DNA of 64,000 nucleotides from an uncultured Bacteroidota bacterium (GTDB taxonomy: Bacteria > Bacteroidota > Bacteroidia > Flavobacteriales > Flavobacteriaceae), in assembly GCA_902517245.1 (NCBI GenBank), contig CABYBK010000001.1, positions 1 through 64,000 of the forward strand, in the 5' to 3' direction. A program made the translations under genes and the position numbers. This document shows positions 37,220-46,046 of this stretch, piece after piece. Each line of letters begins with the position of its first letter. Within the stretch, counting starts at the first letter, position 1. The notes beneath the pieces were generated by a model, which made no database searches, was not told where the DNA came from, and saw only the letters and a list, made by a program, of their open reading frames with translations.

Positions 37220-38166
37220 ATTTTTTTCAAATATGATTTAATATTGTTTTGAATACGTTTTGAAATATATTCATTTGGAGCTTTTATGAATTCTTCACCT
37301 GTGATTTTTTCATACAATTCAATGTAACGATTTGAAATAGACATAATAATGTTATCGTTCATTTTTGGAAGCTTCTGGCCACTTAAACCCTGAAAACCTT
37401 CACTAATTAACCATTGTCTTACAAACTCTTTGGATAGTTGCTTTTGCGCTTCTCCCTTTTGTTGTCTTTCATAATAACCGGACTTATAGAAATAGCGTGA
37501 AGAATCAGGAGTATGTATTTCATCAATCAAAACAATTTCACCTTTTTCTGTTTTACCAAACTCATATTTTGTATCAACAAGAATTAATCCTTGCTTGTCA
37601 GCAATTTCTGAGCCTCGTTTGTATAATTCGTGGGTATATTGTTCAAGAATTTTATAATCTTCCTCACTTGCTATTCCCCTTTTGATTATTTCCTCTCTGG
37701 ATATATCTTCATCATGTCCTTCCTCGGCTTTTGTTGCCGGTGTAATAATTGGCTCCGAGAGTTTGTCATTTTCTTTAATACCTTCTGATAGAGGAACACC
37801 ACAGATCAAACGTGAGCCTTTATTATATAATCGGGCTGCGTGTCCAGCTAAATAACCACGTATTACCATTTCTATTTTAAAAGGTACACATGCTTTTCCT
37901 ATCGACACATTTGGATCTGGAGAAGAAATAAGCCAGTTTGGAACAATATCCTCCGTTGCACTAAGCATCTTGGTTGCAATTTGATTTAAAATTTGACCTT
38001 TATAAGGAATTCCTTTTGGCAAAACAACATCAAAAGCTGAAAGACGGTCCGTAGCAACCATAATCAATAAATTGTTATCTATATGATATACTTCACGAAC
38101 TTTACCTACATATTTAGATTGCAAATTACCTAATTGAAGATCAGTATGCATTAAAGTTTTTATCAT
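37216..38166 (-). CDS. purC: phosphoribosylaminoimidazolesuccinocarboxamide synthase
   Basis: SAICAR synthase of purine biosynthesis, joining aspartate to CAIR with ATP. At 316 residues it is the longer eukaryote-like/Bacteroidota form. Motifs include [81 protein letters not shown] and [13 protein letters not shown]. It lies one base downstream of phoH and is likely co-transcribed with it. No purine-linked regulatory element is visible in the gap. Confidence 0.96.
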   Translation of the reverse strand: MIKTLMHTDLQLGNLQSKYVGKVREVYHIDNNLLIMVATDRLSAFDVVLPKGIPYKGQILNQIATKMLSATEDIVPNWLISSPDPNVSIGKACVPFKIEMVIRGYLAGHAARLYNKGSRLICGVPLSEGIKENDKLSEPIITPATKAEEGHDEDISREEIIKRGIASEEDYKILEQYTHELYKRGSEIADKQGLILVDTKYEFGKTEKGEIVLIDEIHTPDSSRYFYKSGYYERQQKGEAQKQLSKEFVRQWLISEGFQGLSGQKLPKMNDNIIMSISNRYIELYEKITGEEFIKAPNEYISKRIQNNIKSYLKKI

Positions 38167-38167
38167 T

Positions 38168-39121
38168 TTAATTATTATGTTCTATTTTTCTATATGAGTC
38201 AATTATTTTTTTTACTAATGGATGTCTAATAACATCTTTATCATCTAGGTAGACTATTCCAATATCCTTTGTGTTTTTTAAAATTAAAAGAGCCTCTTTT
38301 AATCCAGAAATAGTACGCCTTGGAAGATCTATTTGACCGGGGTCACCGGTAATCATGAACTTAGCATTTTTTCCCATACGAGTTAAAAACATTTTCATTT
38401 GTGAATGAGTTGAATTTTGTGCTTCATCTAAAATCACAAAGGCATTATCAAGTGTCCGTCCTCTCATGAATGCAAGTGGCGCAATTTGAATTGTCCCCTT
38501 TACGATATATTTTTGTAAAGTATCTTTTGGTAGCATGTCCCTTAATGCATCATAAAGAGGCTGCATATAAGGGTCAAGTTTTTCATTAAGATCTCCTGGA
38601 AGAAATCCTAAATTTTCTCCCGCCTCAACGGCTGGACGTGTCAGGATAATTCTTCGTACCTGTTTTTCCTTGAGCGCCTTAACGGCTAATGCTACTCCGG
38701 TGTAAGTTTTTCCTGTTCCTGCCGGACCTATAGCAAATACCATATCTTTTTTATACATTAATTCAACTAAACTTTTTTGGTTTAGTGTTTTTGCCTTTAT
38801 TATCTTGCCTCCTACCCCATGAAGAATTAAAGTTTCTGTTCCACCAATTAAAGGGTCACTATCCTTATTATTTGCTAAAATAATACGCTCTATAATTTCT
38901 TCATTAAGAATATTGTATTTTCCAAAATGGGCAACTAACATTTCCGTTCGTTTGCCAAACTCTTCAAGTAAGGTATCTTCTCCGTAGGCTTTTAATGTAT
39001 TACCTCGTGCTATAATTTTAATTTTAGGAAAATATCTTCTAAGCTTGGCTATATTTGAATTTTGGCTTCCAAAAAATTCTTGAGAATTAATTTCACCTAA
39101 ATCAATTTTTATTTCATTCAA
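38168..39121 (-). CDS. phoH: PhoH family ATPase
   Basis: A 317-residue cytoplasmic ATPase of the PhoH/YbeZ family, linked in other bacteria to RNA metabolism and ribosome maturation with YbeY. It has Walker [54 protein letters not shown] and Walker [23 protein letters not shown]. The N-terminal 100 residues contain a KH-like segment ([20 protein letters not shown]). It is divergent from the SAM hydrolase gene, with about 98 bases between starts. Confidence 0.94.
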   Translation of the reverse strand: MNEIKIDLGEINSQEFFGSQNSNIAKLRRYFPKIKIIARGNTLKAYGEDTLLEEFGKRTEMLVAHFGKYNILNEEIIERIILANNKDSDPLIGGTETLILHGVGGKIIKAKTLNQKSLVELMYKKDMVFAIGPAGTGKTYTGVALAVKALKEKQVRRIILTRPAVEAGENLGFLPGDLNEKLDPYMQPLYDALRDMLPKDTLQKYIVKGTIQIAPLAFMRGRTLDNAFVILDEAQNSTHSQMKMFLTRMGKNAKFMITGDPGQIDLPRRTISGLKEALLILKNTKDIGIVYLDDKDVIRHPLVKKIIDSYRKIEHNN

Positions 39122-39143
39122 AGGCTGAGTGTTTAAAATGGTT

Positions 39144-39151
39144 TATTTTTG
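39144..39151 (+). promoter_or_regulatory. putative -7 promoter box TATTTTTG for SAM hydrolase-gldFG
   Basis: An exact TAnnTTTG match lying 68 bases upstream of the ATG at 39220, in the divergent gap with phoH. It would give a leader of about 60 bases. No -33 TTG is apparent. Confidence 0.38.
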
Positions 39152-39219
39152 TAAATTATCAATGATTATGGATATAAAAGTAGAGAATTTAACTCAAATA
39201 TTTTTTTAAAAAAAACTTT

Positions 39220-40050
39220 ATGCCCATAGTAACACTAACTACAGATTTTGGACATAAAGATCATTCTGTATCTGTTATAAAGGCCGCTCTGATACACCAA
39301 ATATCTGACCTAACTATAATTGACATTTCACACCAAATTAGCCCTTATAATCCGTCAGAAACTGCCTATATTTTAAAAAATGCTTTTCGAGCTTTTCCAA
39401 AGGGAAGCATTCACATTGTTGGAGTTGAATCAGAATGGACACCAGAGAATATTCATATTGCTATTGAATTTGAAGGTCATTTTTTTATTAGTGCTGATAA
39501 TGGAATTCTATCTATGATCTTAGAAAATCTAAAAGCAACAAAAATTGTTGAAATAAATATTCATAAATCTATAGTTACTTCTTTTCCAGTGTTAGATGTT
39601 TTTGTTAGTGTAGCTGCACATATCGCTAGAAATGGTACTTTAGAGGTAATAGGTAAGCCAATAGTGAAAATTAAAGAGCTTACTAATATAAATCCAGTAG
39701 TCAATCGCGAAGGAAATCAAATATTAGGCAGTGTAATTTACATTGACAATTATGGAAATTTAGTAACTAACATAAAAAAAAAGTATTTTGAAGAAATTCG
39801 AAAAACGAGGAATTTTACAATATTTGCTAGAACAGTAAAATTTAAAAATATTTATAAAGGATATAGTGAAGCGATAGATTTTAGTCTTCCAAAAAATAAA
39901 AGAAATGAAGATGGAAAAAAACTGGCCTTATTCAACTCTGCAAATCATTTAGAATTAGCTGTTTATAAAAGTAATCCCCAAACAGTAGGAGGAGCCAGTT
40001 CGCTTTTTGGACTAGATTATCGTGATCCTGTAACTATAAAATTTGAATAA
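39220..40050 (+). CDS. SAM hydroxide adenosyltransferase (DUF62 / chlorinase-fluorinase family)
   Basis: A 276-residue protein of the S-adenosyl-L-methionine hydroxide adenosyltransferase family, which splits SAM to adenosine and methionine. It has the N-terminal TLTTDFGHKDHSVSVIKAAL, ISHQISPYNPSETAYIL, and the C-terminal beta domain with GSVIYIDNYGNLVTNI. The fluorinase-specific insertion loop is not evident, so plain hydrolysis is likelier than halogenation. In flavobacteria this gene commonly sits just before gldF, as here, where gldF begins one base after its stop codon. Confidence 0.9.
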   Translation: MPIVTLTTDFGHKDHSVSVIKAALIHQISDLTIIDISHQISPYNPSETAYILKNAFRAFPKGSIHIVGVESEWTPENIHIAIEFEGHFFISADNGILSMILENLKATKIVEINIHKSIVTSFPVLDVFVSVAAHIARNGTLEVIGKPIVKIKELTNINPVVNREGNQILGSVIYIDNYGNLVTNIKKKYFEEIRKTRNFTIFARTVKFKNIYKGYSEAIDFSLPKNKRNEDGKKLALFNSANHLELAVYKSNPQTVGGASSLFGLDYRDPVTIKFE

Positions 40051-40051
40051 A

Positions 40052-40789
40052 ATGTGGGTGATAGCTAAAAGAGAATTAAGCTTTTATTTTAGACATATTG
40101 TGGGTTATTTAGTTGTTGGATGCTATCTAATTATAAATAATCTTTTTCTTTGGTTTTTTGATACTCAATATCAATTACTTAATTCTGGTTTTGGAGATTT
40201 AAATTCCTTTTTTGAAATAAGTCCGATTCTTTTTCTTTTTCTAATTCCTGCTATTAGTATGAGGAGTTTTTCAGAAGAAAAGTCAAACGGAACTCTTGAA
40301 CTTTTAATCACAAAACCTCTTAGTTCTTTTGAAATTTTTGGAGGAAAATTTATAGGGATTGCCTTAATTATAATTATAATACTTTTATCAAGTTCAATAA
40401 ATATTTTGGCTGTCTTCACATTAATAGAGGAGCAGTCTAAGTTTGATTGGGGGAGTTTGTTTTCATCTTATCTTGCATTACTGCTTATGTGTTTGTCTTT
40501 TTTAAGTATGAGCCTTTGCAGTTCGATTATTTTTCGAAATCAAGTATCTTCATTTTTAGTGGCAAGTTTACTCTGCTTTGGACAATTTTTTCTTTGGGAT
40601 TTAATCGCTTATTTATTATCTGACCCTGGATTATACCAATTCATAACTGATATTGGAATACAAAAACACTATTTGAGTTTATGTAGGGGAATTCTAAGAC
40701 TAGAGGATATCATTTATTTCTTAGGGTTAATGACTATTTTTTTAATTCTAGGTATTGATCTTTTAAAAAGAGAAAAAAGTTTAATATGA
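40052..40789 (+). CDS. gldF: gliding motility ABC transporter permease GldF
   Basis: A 245-residue ABC-2-type permease of the GldAFG transporter needed for gliding in Flavobacterium. The track's TTG start lies inside the preceding gene; the ATG at 40052 gives MWVIAKRELSFYFRHIVGYLVVGCYLIINNLFLWFFDTQY, a good match to the GldF N-terminus. It shows LFLIPAISMRSFSEEKSNGTLELLITKPLS and about six membrane helices. The ATPase gldA is not in the window, as is usual because it is unlinked. gldG follows with an ATGA overlap. Confidence 0.93.
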   Translation: MWVIAKRELSFYFRHIVGYLVVGCYLIINNLFLWFFDTQYQLLNSGFGDLNSFFEISPILFLFLIPAISMRSFSEEKSNGTLELLITKPLSSFEIFGGKFIGIALIIIIILLSSSINILAVFTLIEEQSKFDWGSLFSSYLALLLMCLSFLSMSLCSSIIFRNQVSSFLVASLLCFGQFFLWDLIAYLLSDPGLYQFITDIGIQKHYLSLCRGILRLEDIIYFLGLMTIFLILGIDLLKREKSLI

Positions 40790-42435
40790 ATTTGAAAAAA
40801 ACCATATTATTAGTTCTAATTATGATTATACTAATGGCTATAAGTCGTAAACTATTTTTGCAACTTGATCTAACAAATGACAAAAGACATAGTTTATCTG
40901 AGAATACTTTATCGCAAATAGAGGGCTTAAAAGAACCATTGAAAATTGATGTTTTTCTATCCGATAATTTACCTGGTGCTTATCTACATTTCAGAAATGA
41001 ATTAGATGCTTTACTTAATCAATTAAAGTTTTACAACGATAATATAATTATACATTATAATGATCCATTTGATTTTGGAAATTCAGAAAATGTGATTAAA
41101 GAAATGCAAAAATATGGAATGCAACCTGAAATTGTTTTGGAAAACAAAAACGGAAATCGAAAAGAAACCTATATTTTTCCATGGTTGATAATAAATTATA
41201 ATGAAAGATCAGAACGAGTTCAATTGCTACAAAAACAATTGGGAGATTCAGAAAATGAAAAAATAATTCGTTCGCTCCAACAATTAGAATATAATATAAT
41301 AGATGGAATTTTTAAGGTTATAATAAACCAAAAAAATAATCTGGCTATTTTAAGTTCACATAAAACATCTAATGATACCAAAATCGCAGACTTACTTCAA
41401 AATCTCAAACCTTACTATAATTTAGCTGCATTTGATCTCAAAGCACCTGCAATTAGTTCCAAAGAAAGTCTAGATAATTTAAGTCGCTTCGATGTGTTAA
41501 TAATATCTAATCCAAAAACTATTTTTTCACAAAGTGAAAAATATATTTTAGATCAATATGAGCTCAGTGGAGGGAAAATATTATGGTTGGTTAACGGAAT
41601 TGGAATTGATCGTGATAGCCTTTTCAAAAACTCAGGAGAGACAATTTCTTTTCCACAAGAACTCGATTTAAATGATTATTTATTTAAAAAAGGAATAAGA
41701 CTTCAAAAGATTCTAATTCAAGATCTTTATTGTGCTCCTATTGTGCTTGCAAATAATAATGAAAATAATACTCAGTACGTTCCATATCCTTGGGTATACT
41801 ATCCCCTACCAGAACCAGAATTAACATCTATTGGAAAAAATATTGGCCCTGTATTGATTCAGTTTGCTAGTTCTATAGACACATTATCAAACCCATTTAA
41901 AAAAACCTTATTACTTAAAAGCTCAAAATTCACAAAAACTCTGGCAGCACTTTCAATCGTGAAGCTAGAGGATGCTACAAAAAAAATAAAACCAACGAGT
42001 TTTAGTGAAAGTTCTAAAGCTATAGGATACCTTGTACAAGGAAAGCAAAAATCTCTCTTTTATAATCGCATCAAACCTTTTAAAAATGAGAAGCATCTTA
42101 ATAATGGAAAAACAGAGATGATCTTCTTTTCAGATGGTAATTTAGCTGAAAATCAAAATGACAAAGGAAATCCCTTAGCCCTCGGTTATGACAAATGGAC
42201 TAATAATTTTTATGCCAATCGTGATCTAATAATGAATAGTATTCACTTTTTAGCAGGAAATAAGGATCGTCTTACGATAAGAAATAAATCAATGAAATTT
42301 GCAGTCTTAGACGTTAAAAAAATTGAAGAAAATGTAATATTTTGGAAATGGTTCATTTTTCTAGGGAGTATTTTTATTGTTTTTAGCATTAGTCTAATTA
42401 ATCAAGTAATTAGAAGTAAACATTTACTTAAATGA
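40786..42435 (+). CDS. gldG: gliding motility ABC transporter protein GldG
   Basis: A 549-residue partner of GldF with a membrane helix at each end (ILLVLIMIILMAISRKLFL and FIFLGSIFIVFSISLINQVI) and a large periplasmic domain of the ABC_transp_aux type between. The N-terminus QLDLTNDKRHSLSENTLSQIEGLKEPLKIDVFLS is characteristic for GldG. It overlaps gldF by four bases. The pair with the upstream SAM hydrolase and downstream dnaN is a familiar flavobacterial order. The presence of gldFG implies, but does not prove, gliding, since some non-gliding flavobacteria keep them. Confidence 0.93.
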   Translation: MNLKKTILLVLIMIILMAISRKLFLQLDLTNDKRHSLSENTLSQIEGLKEPLKIDVFLSDNLPGAYLHFRNELDALLNQLKFYNDNIIIHYNDPFDFGNSENVIKEMQKYGMQPEIVLENKNGNRKETYIFPWLIINYNERSERVQLLQKQLGDSENEKIIRSLQQLEYNIIDGIFKVIINQKNNLAILSSHKTSNDTKIADLLQNLKPYYNLAAFDLKAPAISSKESLDNLSRFDVLIISNPKTIFSQSEKYILDQYELSGGKILWLVNGIGIDRDSLFKNSGETISFPQELDLNDYLFKKGIRLQKILIQDLYCAPIVLANNNENNTQYVPYPWVYYPLPEPELTSIGKNIGPVLIQFASSIDTLSNPFKKTLLLKSSKFTKTLAALSIVKLEDATKKIKPTSFSESSKAIGYLVQGKQKSLFYNRIKPFKNEKHLNNGKTEMIFFSDGNLAENQNDKGNPLALGYDKWTNNFYANRDLIMNSIHFLAGNKDRLTIRNKSMKFAVLDVKKIEENVIFWKWFIFLGSIFIVFSISLINQVIRSKHLLK

Positions 42436-42538
42436 CTGTTGATAAGTTTTTTTAAAGTTTTAATGCTTTTCAAATTTATTTAAAGTACTTGCTGTTATGA
42501 AATTGTTCATTTCGTATTAATATTTCAAAAAACCGTAA

Positions 42539-43657
42539 ATGAAATTTATTGTATCAAGCGCTTCACTTCTTAAGGAACTTCAAAAGTTAGGTGGAATCAT
42601 TAATAATACTAATACACTACCCATACTTGATAATTTTTTATTTGAAGTCAACAAAAACAATTTAATAATTACTGCTTCTGATTTAGAAACAACTTTTTCT
42701 TCAATAATAAATGTTGAGTCAGAAATAGATAGTATGGTAGCTTTACCTGCTAGATTGTTATTGGATACTTTAAAGACATTTCCTGAGCAACCATTGACAT
42801 TTTTAAAAACAGAAAAAAACACCGTTGAGATAAGTGCTAATAATGGAAAGTATGCTGTTGCCTATGTTGGTGGAGAAGAATTTCCTAAAGCTCCACAAGT
42901 AAGTGATTCAAAGACAATTCAAATAAAAAGTAATACTTTGCATACTGCAATAAACAGTACATTATTTGCAAGTGGAAACGATGATTTAAGACCTGTAATG
43001 AGTGGTGTTTTTTTTCAATTTTCTACTGAAGCTTTAACCTTCGTTGCTACCGATGCTCACAAACTGGTGAAATATTCACGAACTGATATAAAAGCTGAAG
43101 AAACGGCTGAATTTATTATGCCAAAAAAACCTTTGCAATTATTGAAAGTAATTTTACAGGGTTCAGAAGAAGATGTCTCGATTGAGTACAATGATACAAA
43201 TGCTCAATTTAGATTTGGAGATTCCTCATTAACTTGTAGATTAATTGATGGTAAATATCCAAATTATGAAGCAGTTATTCCAAAAGAGAATCCCAATCAA
43301 ATGCAAATTAATAGAGTTAACTTTTTAAACTCAGTGAAAAGAGTAAGTATTTTTTCAAACAAAACAACGTATCAAATAAGATTAAATATTGCAGGTACAG
43401 CTCTTCAAATTTCAGCTGAGGATTTTGACTATAGTAATAGCGCAGAAGAACGTATAGACTGCGAGTACCAAGGAGAAGATATCAAAATTGGGTTTAATTC
43501 TCGATTTCTAATTGAAATGTTAAATGGCTTAGACTGCAATAACGTTAAACTATCAATGTCTCTTCCCAATCGGGCAGGATTGTTAACTCCTTTAGATAAT
43601 ACTGAGGAAGGAGAAAGCATAACAATGCTCGTAATGCCTGTAATGCTGAATAGTTAG
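42539..43657 (+). CDS. dnaN: DNA polymerase III beta subunit (sliding clamp)
   Basis: A 372-residue ring subunit that holds the polymerase on DNA. Three clamp domains are evident: MKFIVSSASLLKELQKLGGIINNTNTLPILDNFLFEV at the start, FASGNDDLRPVMSGVFFQFS and FVATDAHKLVKYSR in the second and GFNSRFLIEMLNGLDCNNVKLSMSLPNRAGLL in the third, ending MLVMPVMLNS. It stands apart from dnaA and the origin, following gldG by about 100 bases. It ends at a hairpin shared with the convergent oxoamine synthase gene. Confidence 0.97.
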   Translation: MKFIVSSASLLKELQKLGGIINNTNTLPILDNFLFEVNKNNLIITASDLETTFSSIINVESEIDSMVALPARLLLDTLKTFPEQPLTFLKTEKNTVEISANNGKYAVAYVGGEEFPKAPQVSDSKTIQIKSNTLHTAINSTLFASGNDDLRPVMSGVFFQFSTEALTFVATDAHKLVKYSRTDIKAEETAEFIMPKKPLQLLKVILQGSEEDVSIEYNDTNAQFRFGDSSLTCRLIDGKYPNYEAVIPKENPNQMQINRVNFLNSVKRVSIFSNKTTYQIRLNIAGTALQISAEDFDYSNSAEERIDCEYQGEDIKIGFNSRFLIEMLNGLDCNNVKLSMSLPNRAGLLTPLDNTEEGESITMLVMPVMLNS

Positions 43658-43673
43658 TCAAAATAAAACTATG

Positions 43674-43705
43674 CTTAAAATTTGAAAGAAAAGTCAAATT
43701 TTAAG
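43674..43705. terminator. putative bidirectional hairpin between dnaN and oxoamine synthase
   Basis: CTTAAAATTTGA and TCAAATTTTAAG form a perfect 12-bp inverted repeat with an 8-base purine loop. It lies in the 43-base gap between two convergent genes and includes the stop codon of the minus-strand gene. The stem is AT-rich and no long T-run follows, so it would be a weak terminator, but position and perfection support the call. Confidence 0.55.
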
Positions 43706-44954
43706 ATGATGCAATCACACCTTCAGATAAGTTTTTGTAAGTTCCATTTTCAAGCTTTTCACGAATTCCAGAAAAGGCTTTTAAAGTGATTTGAACATCT
43801 TCAATTGTGTGCGTAGCAGTAGGAATTAAACGTAATAATATTAACCCTTTAGGTATTACAGGATAGACTACAATGGAACAAAAAATACCATAGTTTTCCC
43901 TAAGATCTTGGACTAATGCCATAGCTTCTGGAATACTACCTTTTAAATAAACGGGAGTAACACAACTTTGAGTATTACCAATATCAAAACCACTATTTTT
44001 TAAACCATTTTGTAACGCATTCACGTTTTCCCAGAGTTTAGATTTAAGCTCGGGTTTTGTTTTTAATAGATCAAGGCGTTTTAAAGCACCTTTAACTAGT
44101 TGCATTTGTAAAGATTTAGCAAACATTTGAGAACGCATGTTGTATTTTAGATAATCAATAATTTCTTTGTCAGCTGCAACAAATGCACCAGTTGATGCCA
44201 TTGATTTTGCGAATGTTGCAAAATATACATCAATTTGGTCTTGGATATCCTGCTCATTTCCTGTTCCTTTTCCATTTTCCCCTAAAGTTCCGAACCCATG
44301 GGCATCATCTACTAAAAAACGGAACTTGTATTTTGACTTTAAAGCAACTATTTCTTTCAATTTACCTTGCTCTCCCCTCATACCAAAAACACCCTCAGAG
44401 ATAACTAGAATTCCGCCCCCTGTTTGGTGAGCGACCTTGGTGGCCCTTTGTAAGTTTTTTTCAAGACTTTCTACATCGTTATGCTTGTAGGTAAATCTTT
44501 TTCCAATATGAAGACGAACTCCATCTACAACGCATGCGTGAGCATCAACATCATATACAATAACATCGTCCTTCGCAACTAATGTATCTACAGTAGATAA
44601 AATTCCTTGATAACCAAAGTTTAATAAATAAGCTGATTCTTTATCAACAAAATCAGCAAGTTCTTTTTCTAATTGCTCATGTAAACCAGTATGACCAGAC
44701 ATCATTCTAGCTCCCATTGGATAAGCCGAACCATATTCAGCAGCAGCTTCAGCGTCAACTTTTCGGATTTCAGGTAGATTGGCGAGTCCTAAGTAGTCAT
44801 TTACACTCCATGTAATAACTTCCTTTCCTTTAAATTTCATTCGATTTGAAATAGGTCCTTCTAATTTAGGGAAAACAAAATATCCTTCTGCTTGTGAAGC
44901 CCACTTACCTAATGGTCCTTTATTTTCGTGTATTCTATCAAATAAATCTCTCAT
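43701..44954 (-). CDS. alpha-oxoamine synthase, probable cysteate-fatty acyltransferase (capnine synthesis)
   Basis: A 417-residue fold-type I PLP enzyme of the AONS/serine palmitoyltransferase family, which condenses an amino acid with an acyl thioester. It has [26 protein letters not shown], the PLP Asp/His region [11 protein letters not shown] and the PLP lysine in [14 protein letters not shown]. The gene immediately upstream is a cysteine/cysteate-synthase-like enzyme with a four-base overlap. In Flavobacterium an enzyme of this family joins cysteate to a fatty acyl group to start capnine (sulfonolipid) synthesis and affects gliding. I infer that function from context. Serine palmitoyltransferase is the main alternative. 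Confidence 0.75.
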   Translation of the reverse strand: MRDLFDRIHENKGPLGKWASQAEGYFVFPKLEGPISNRMKFKGKEVITWSVNDYLGLANLPEIRKVDAEAAAEYGSAYPMGARMMSGHTGLHEQLEKELADFVDKESAYLLNFGYQGILSTVDTLVAKDDVIVYDVDAHACVVDGVRLHIGKRFTYKHNDVESLEKNLQRATKVAHQTGGGILVISEGVFGMRGEQGKLKEIVALKSKYKFRFLVDDAHGFGTLGENGKGTGNEQDIQDQIDVYFATFAKSMASTGAFVAADKEIIDYLKYNMRSQMFAKSLQMQLVKGALKRLDLLKTKPELKSKLWENVNALQNGLKNSGFDIGNTQSCVTPVYLKGSIPEAMALVQDLRENYGIFCSIVVYPVIPKGLILLRLIPTATHTIEDVQITLKAFSGIREKLENGTYKNLSEGVIASS

Positions 44955-46003
44955 TTCTTAGCCGTTTCATTTATATATTCAATATGATTTTGTGATTCAT
45001 GGTCAGAGTCAAAAAATCCTTGTTCTTCCATCCAATCTTCACTATAAATTTTACTCATGTATCTTGATCCATGATCAGGGAACATAATTACTACTTTACT
45101 ATTCTTCTCAAAAAAATTTTCTTCTGCTAATTGATTTACAGCTTGCATTGCGGCTCCAGAAGTGTATCCAACAAATATGCCCTCTGAACGAGTAATATTT
45201 CTTGCTGTATGAGCACTCTCCTCATCAGTGACCTTAACAAAGCGGTCGATAGAATCAAAATCAGTAGCTGTTGGTATTAAATTTTTACCCAAACCCTCAA
45301 TACGATATGGATAAATTTCATTTAAATCCAATTCTTGGGTTTCATGGTATTTTTTTAAAACAGATCCATAAGCATCTACACCAATAATTTGGATTTCAGG
45401 ATTTTGTTCCTTTAAATACCTTGCACAACCAGATATTGTTCCTCCAGTTCCACTGCTAGCGACCAAGTGCGTTATTTGTCCTTTAGTTTGTTTCCAGATT
45501 TCAGGTCCCGTAGAACGATAATGTGCTTCTAAATTTAGCTCATTAAAATATTGATTGATATAAATAGACTCTTTAATTTCACTGTGTAAACGTTTCGCAA
45601 CCTCATAATAAGAACGTGGGTCGTCAGTTGGAACATTTGCCGGACAGACATGAACTTTTGCTCCCATAGCGCTGAGCATATTTATTTTATCTTTTGATGA
45701 TTTTGAACTAACTGCTAAAATACAATCATATCCTTTTATGATAGAAACCATGGCTAAACTAAAGCCAGTGTTTCCTGATGTTGTTTCTATTATAGTGTCA
45801 CCTGGTTTTAATATCCCTCTGCGTTCTGCCTCTTCAATTATGTGAAATGCAATTCGATCTTTGTTTGAATGTCCAGGATTAAAAGCTTCAAACTTAGCAT
45901 AATAATCACCTTTAAATCCTTCAACAATTCGGTTAAGCTTAATTAAAGGTGTGTTTCCTATCAATTCGAGAATGTTTTGATAGGCATTCACATTGTCATT
46001 CAT
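44951..46003 (-). CDS. cysteine synthase/CBS-like PLP enzyme, probable cysteate synthase
   Basis: A 350-residue fold-type II PLP enzyme. [14 protein letters not shown], the PLP lysine in [15 protein letters not shown], the phosphate/substrate loop [12 protein letters not shown] and [16 protein letters not shown] are typical of CysK/CBS. It resembles the Bacteroidota enzymes annotated as PLP-dependent cysteine synthase family next to the capnine acyltransferase, where the product is thought to be cysteate from O-phosphoserine and sulfite. The overlap with the acyltransferase gene supports that pathway. Ordinary cysteine synthase or cystathionine beta-synthase activity remains possible. Confidence 0.72.
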   Translation of the reverse strand: MNDNVNAYQNILELIGNTPLIKLNRIVEGFKGDYYAKFEAFNPGHSNKDRIAFHIIEEAERRGILKPGDTIIETTSGNTGFSLAMVSIIKGYDCILAVSSKSSKDKINMLSAMGAKVHVCPANVPTDDPRSYYEVAKRLHSEIKESIYINQYFNELNLEAHYRSTGPEIWKQTKGQITHLVASSGTGGTISGCARYLKEQNPEIQIIGVDAYGSVLKKYHETQELDLNEIYPYRIEGLGKNLIPTATDFDSIDRFVKVTDEESAHTARNITRSEGIFVGYTSGAAMQAVNQLAEENFFEKNSKVVIMFPDHGSRYMSKIYSEDWMEEQGFFDSDHESQNHIEYINETAKK

Positions 46004-46046
46004 TTTTGTCTTACTTCAAAAGTTTTACAAATTTAAGGAAAAAAAA

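Noticed and set aside
39162-39209. 15-residue ORF (MIMDIKVENLTQIFF) in the phoH/SAM hydrolase gap
   Set aside because: Too short, AT-rich, no family likeness and no overlap with a neighbouring gene to support it; probably chance.
39220-40050. A fluorinase or chlorinase making halogenated metabolites
   Set aside because: The family includes halogenases, but the sequence lacks the evident fluorinase insertion loop and the gldFG neighbourhood is the usual one for the plain SAM hydrolase.
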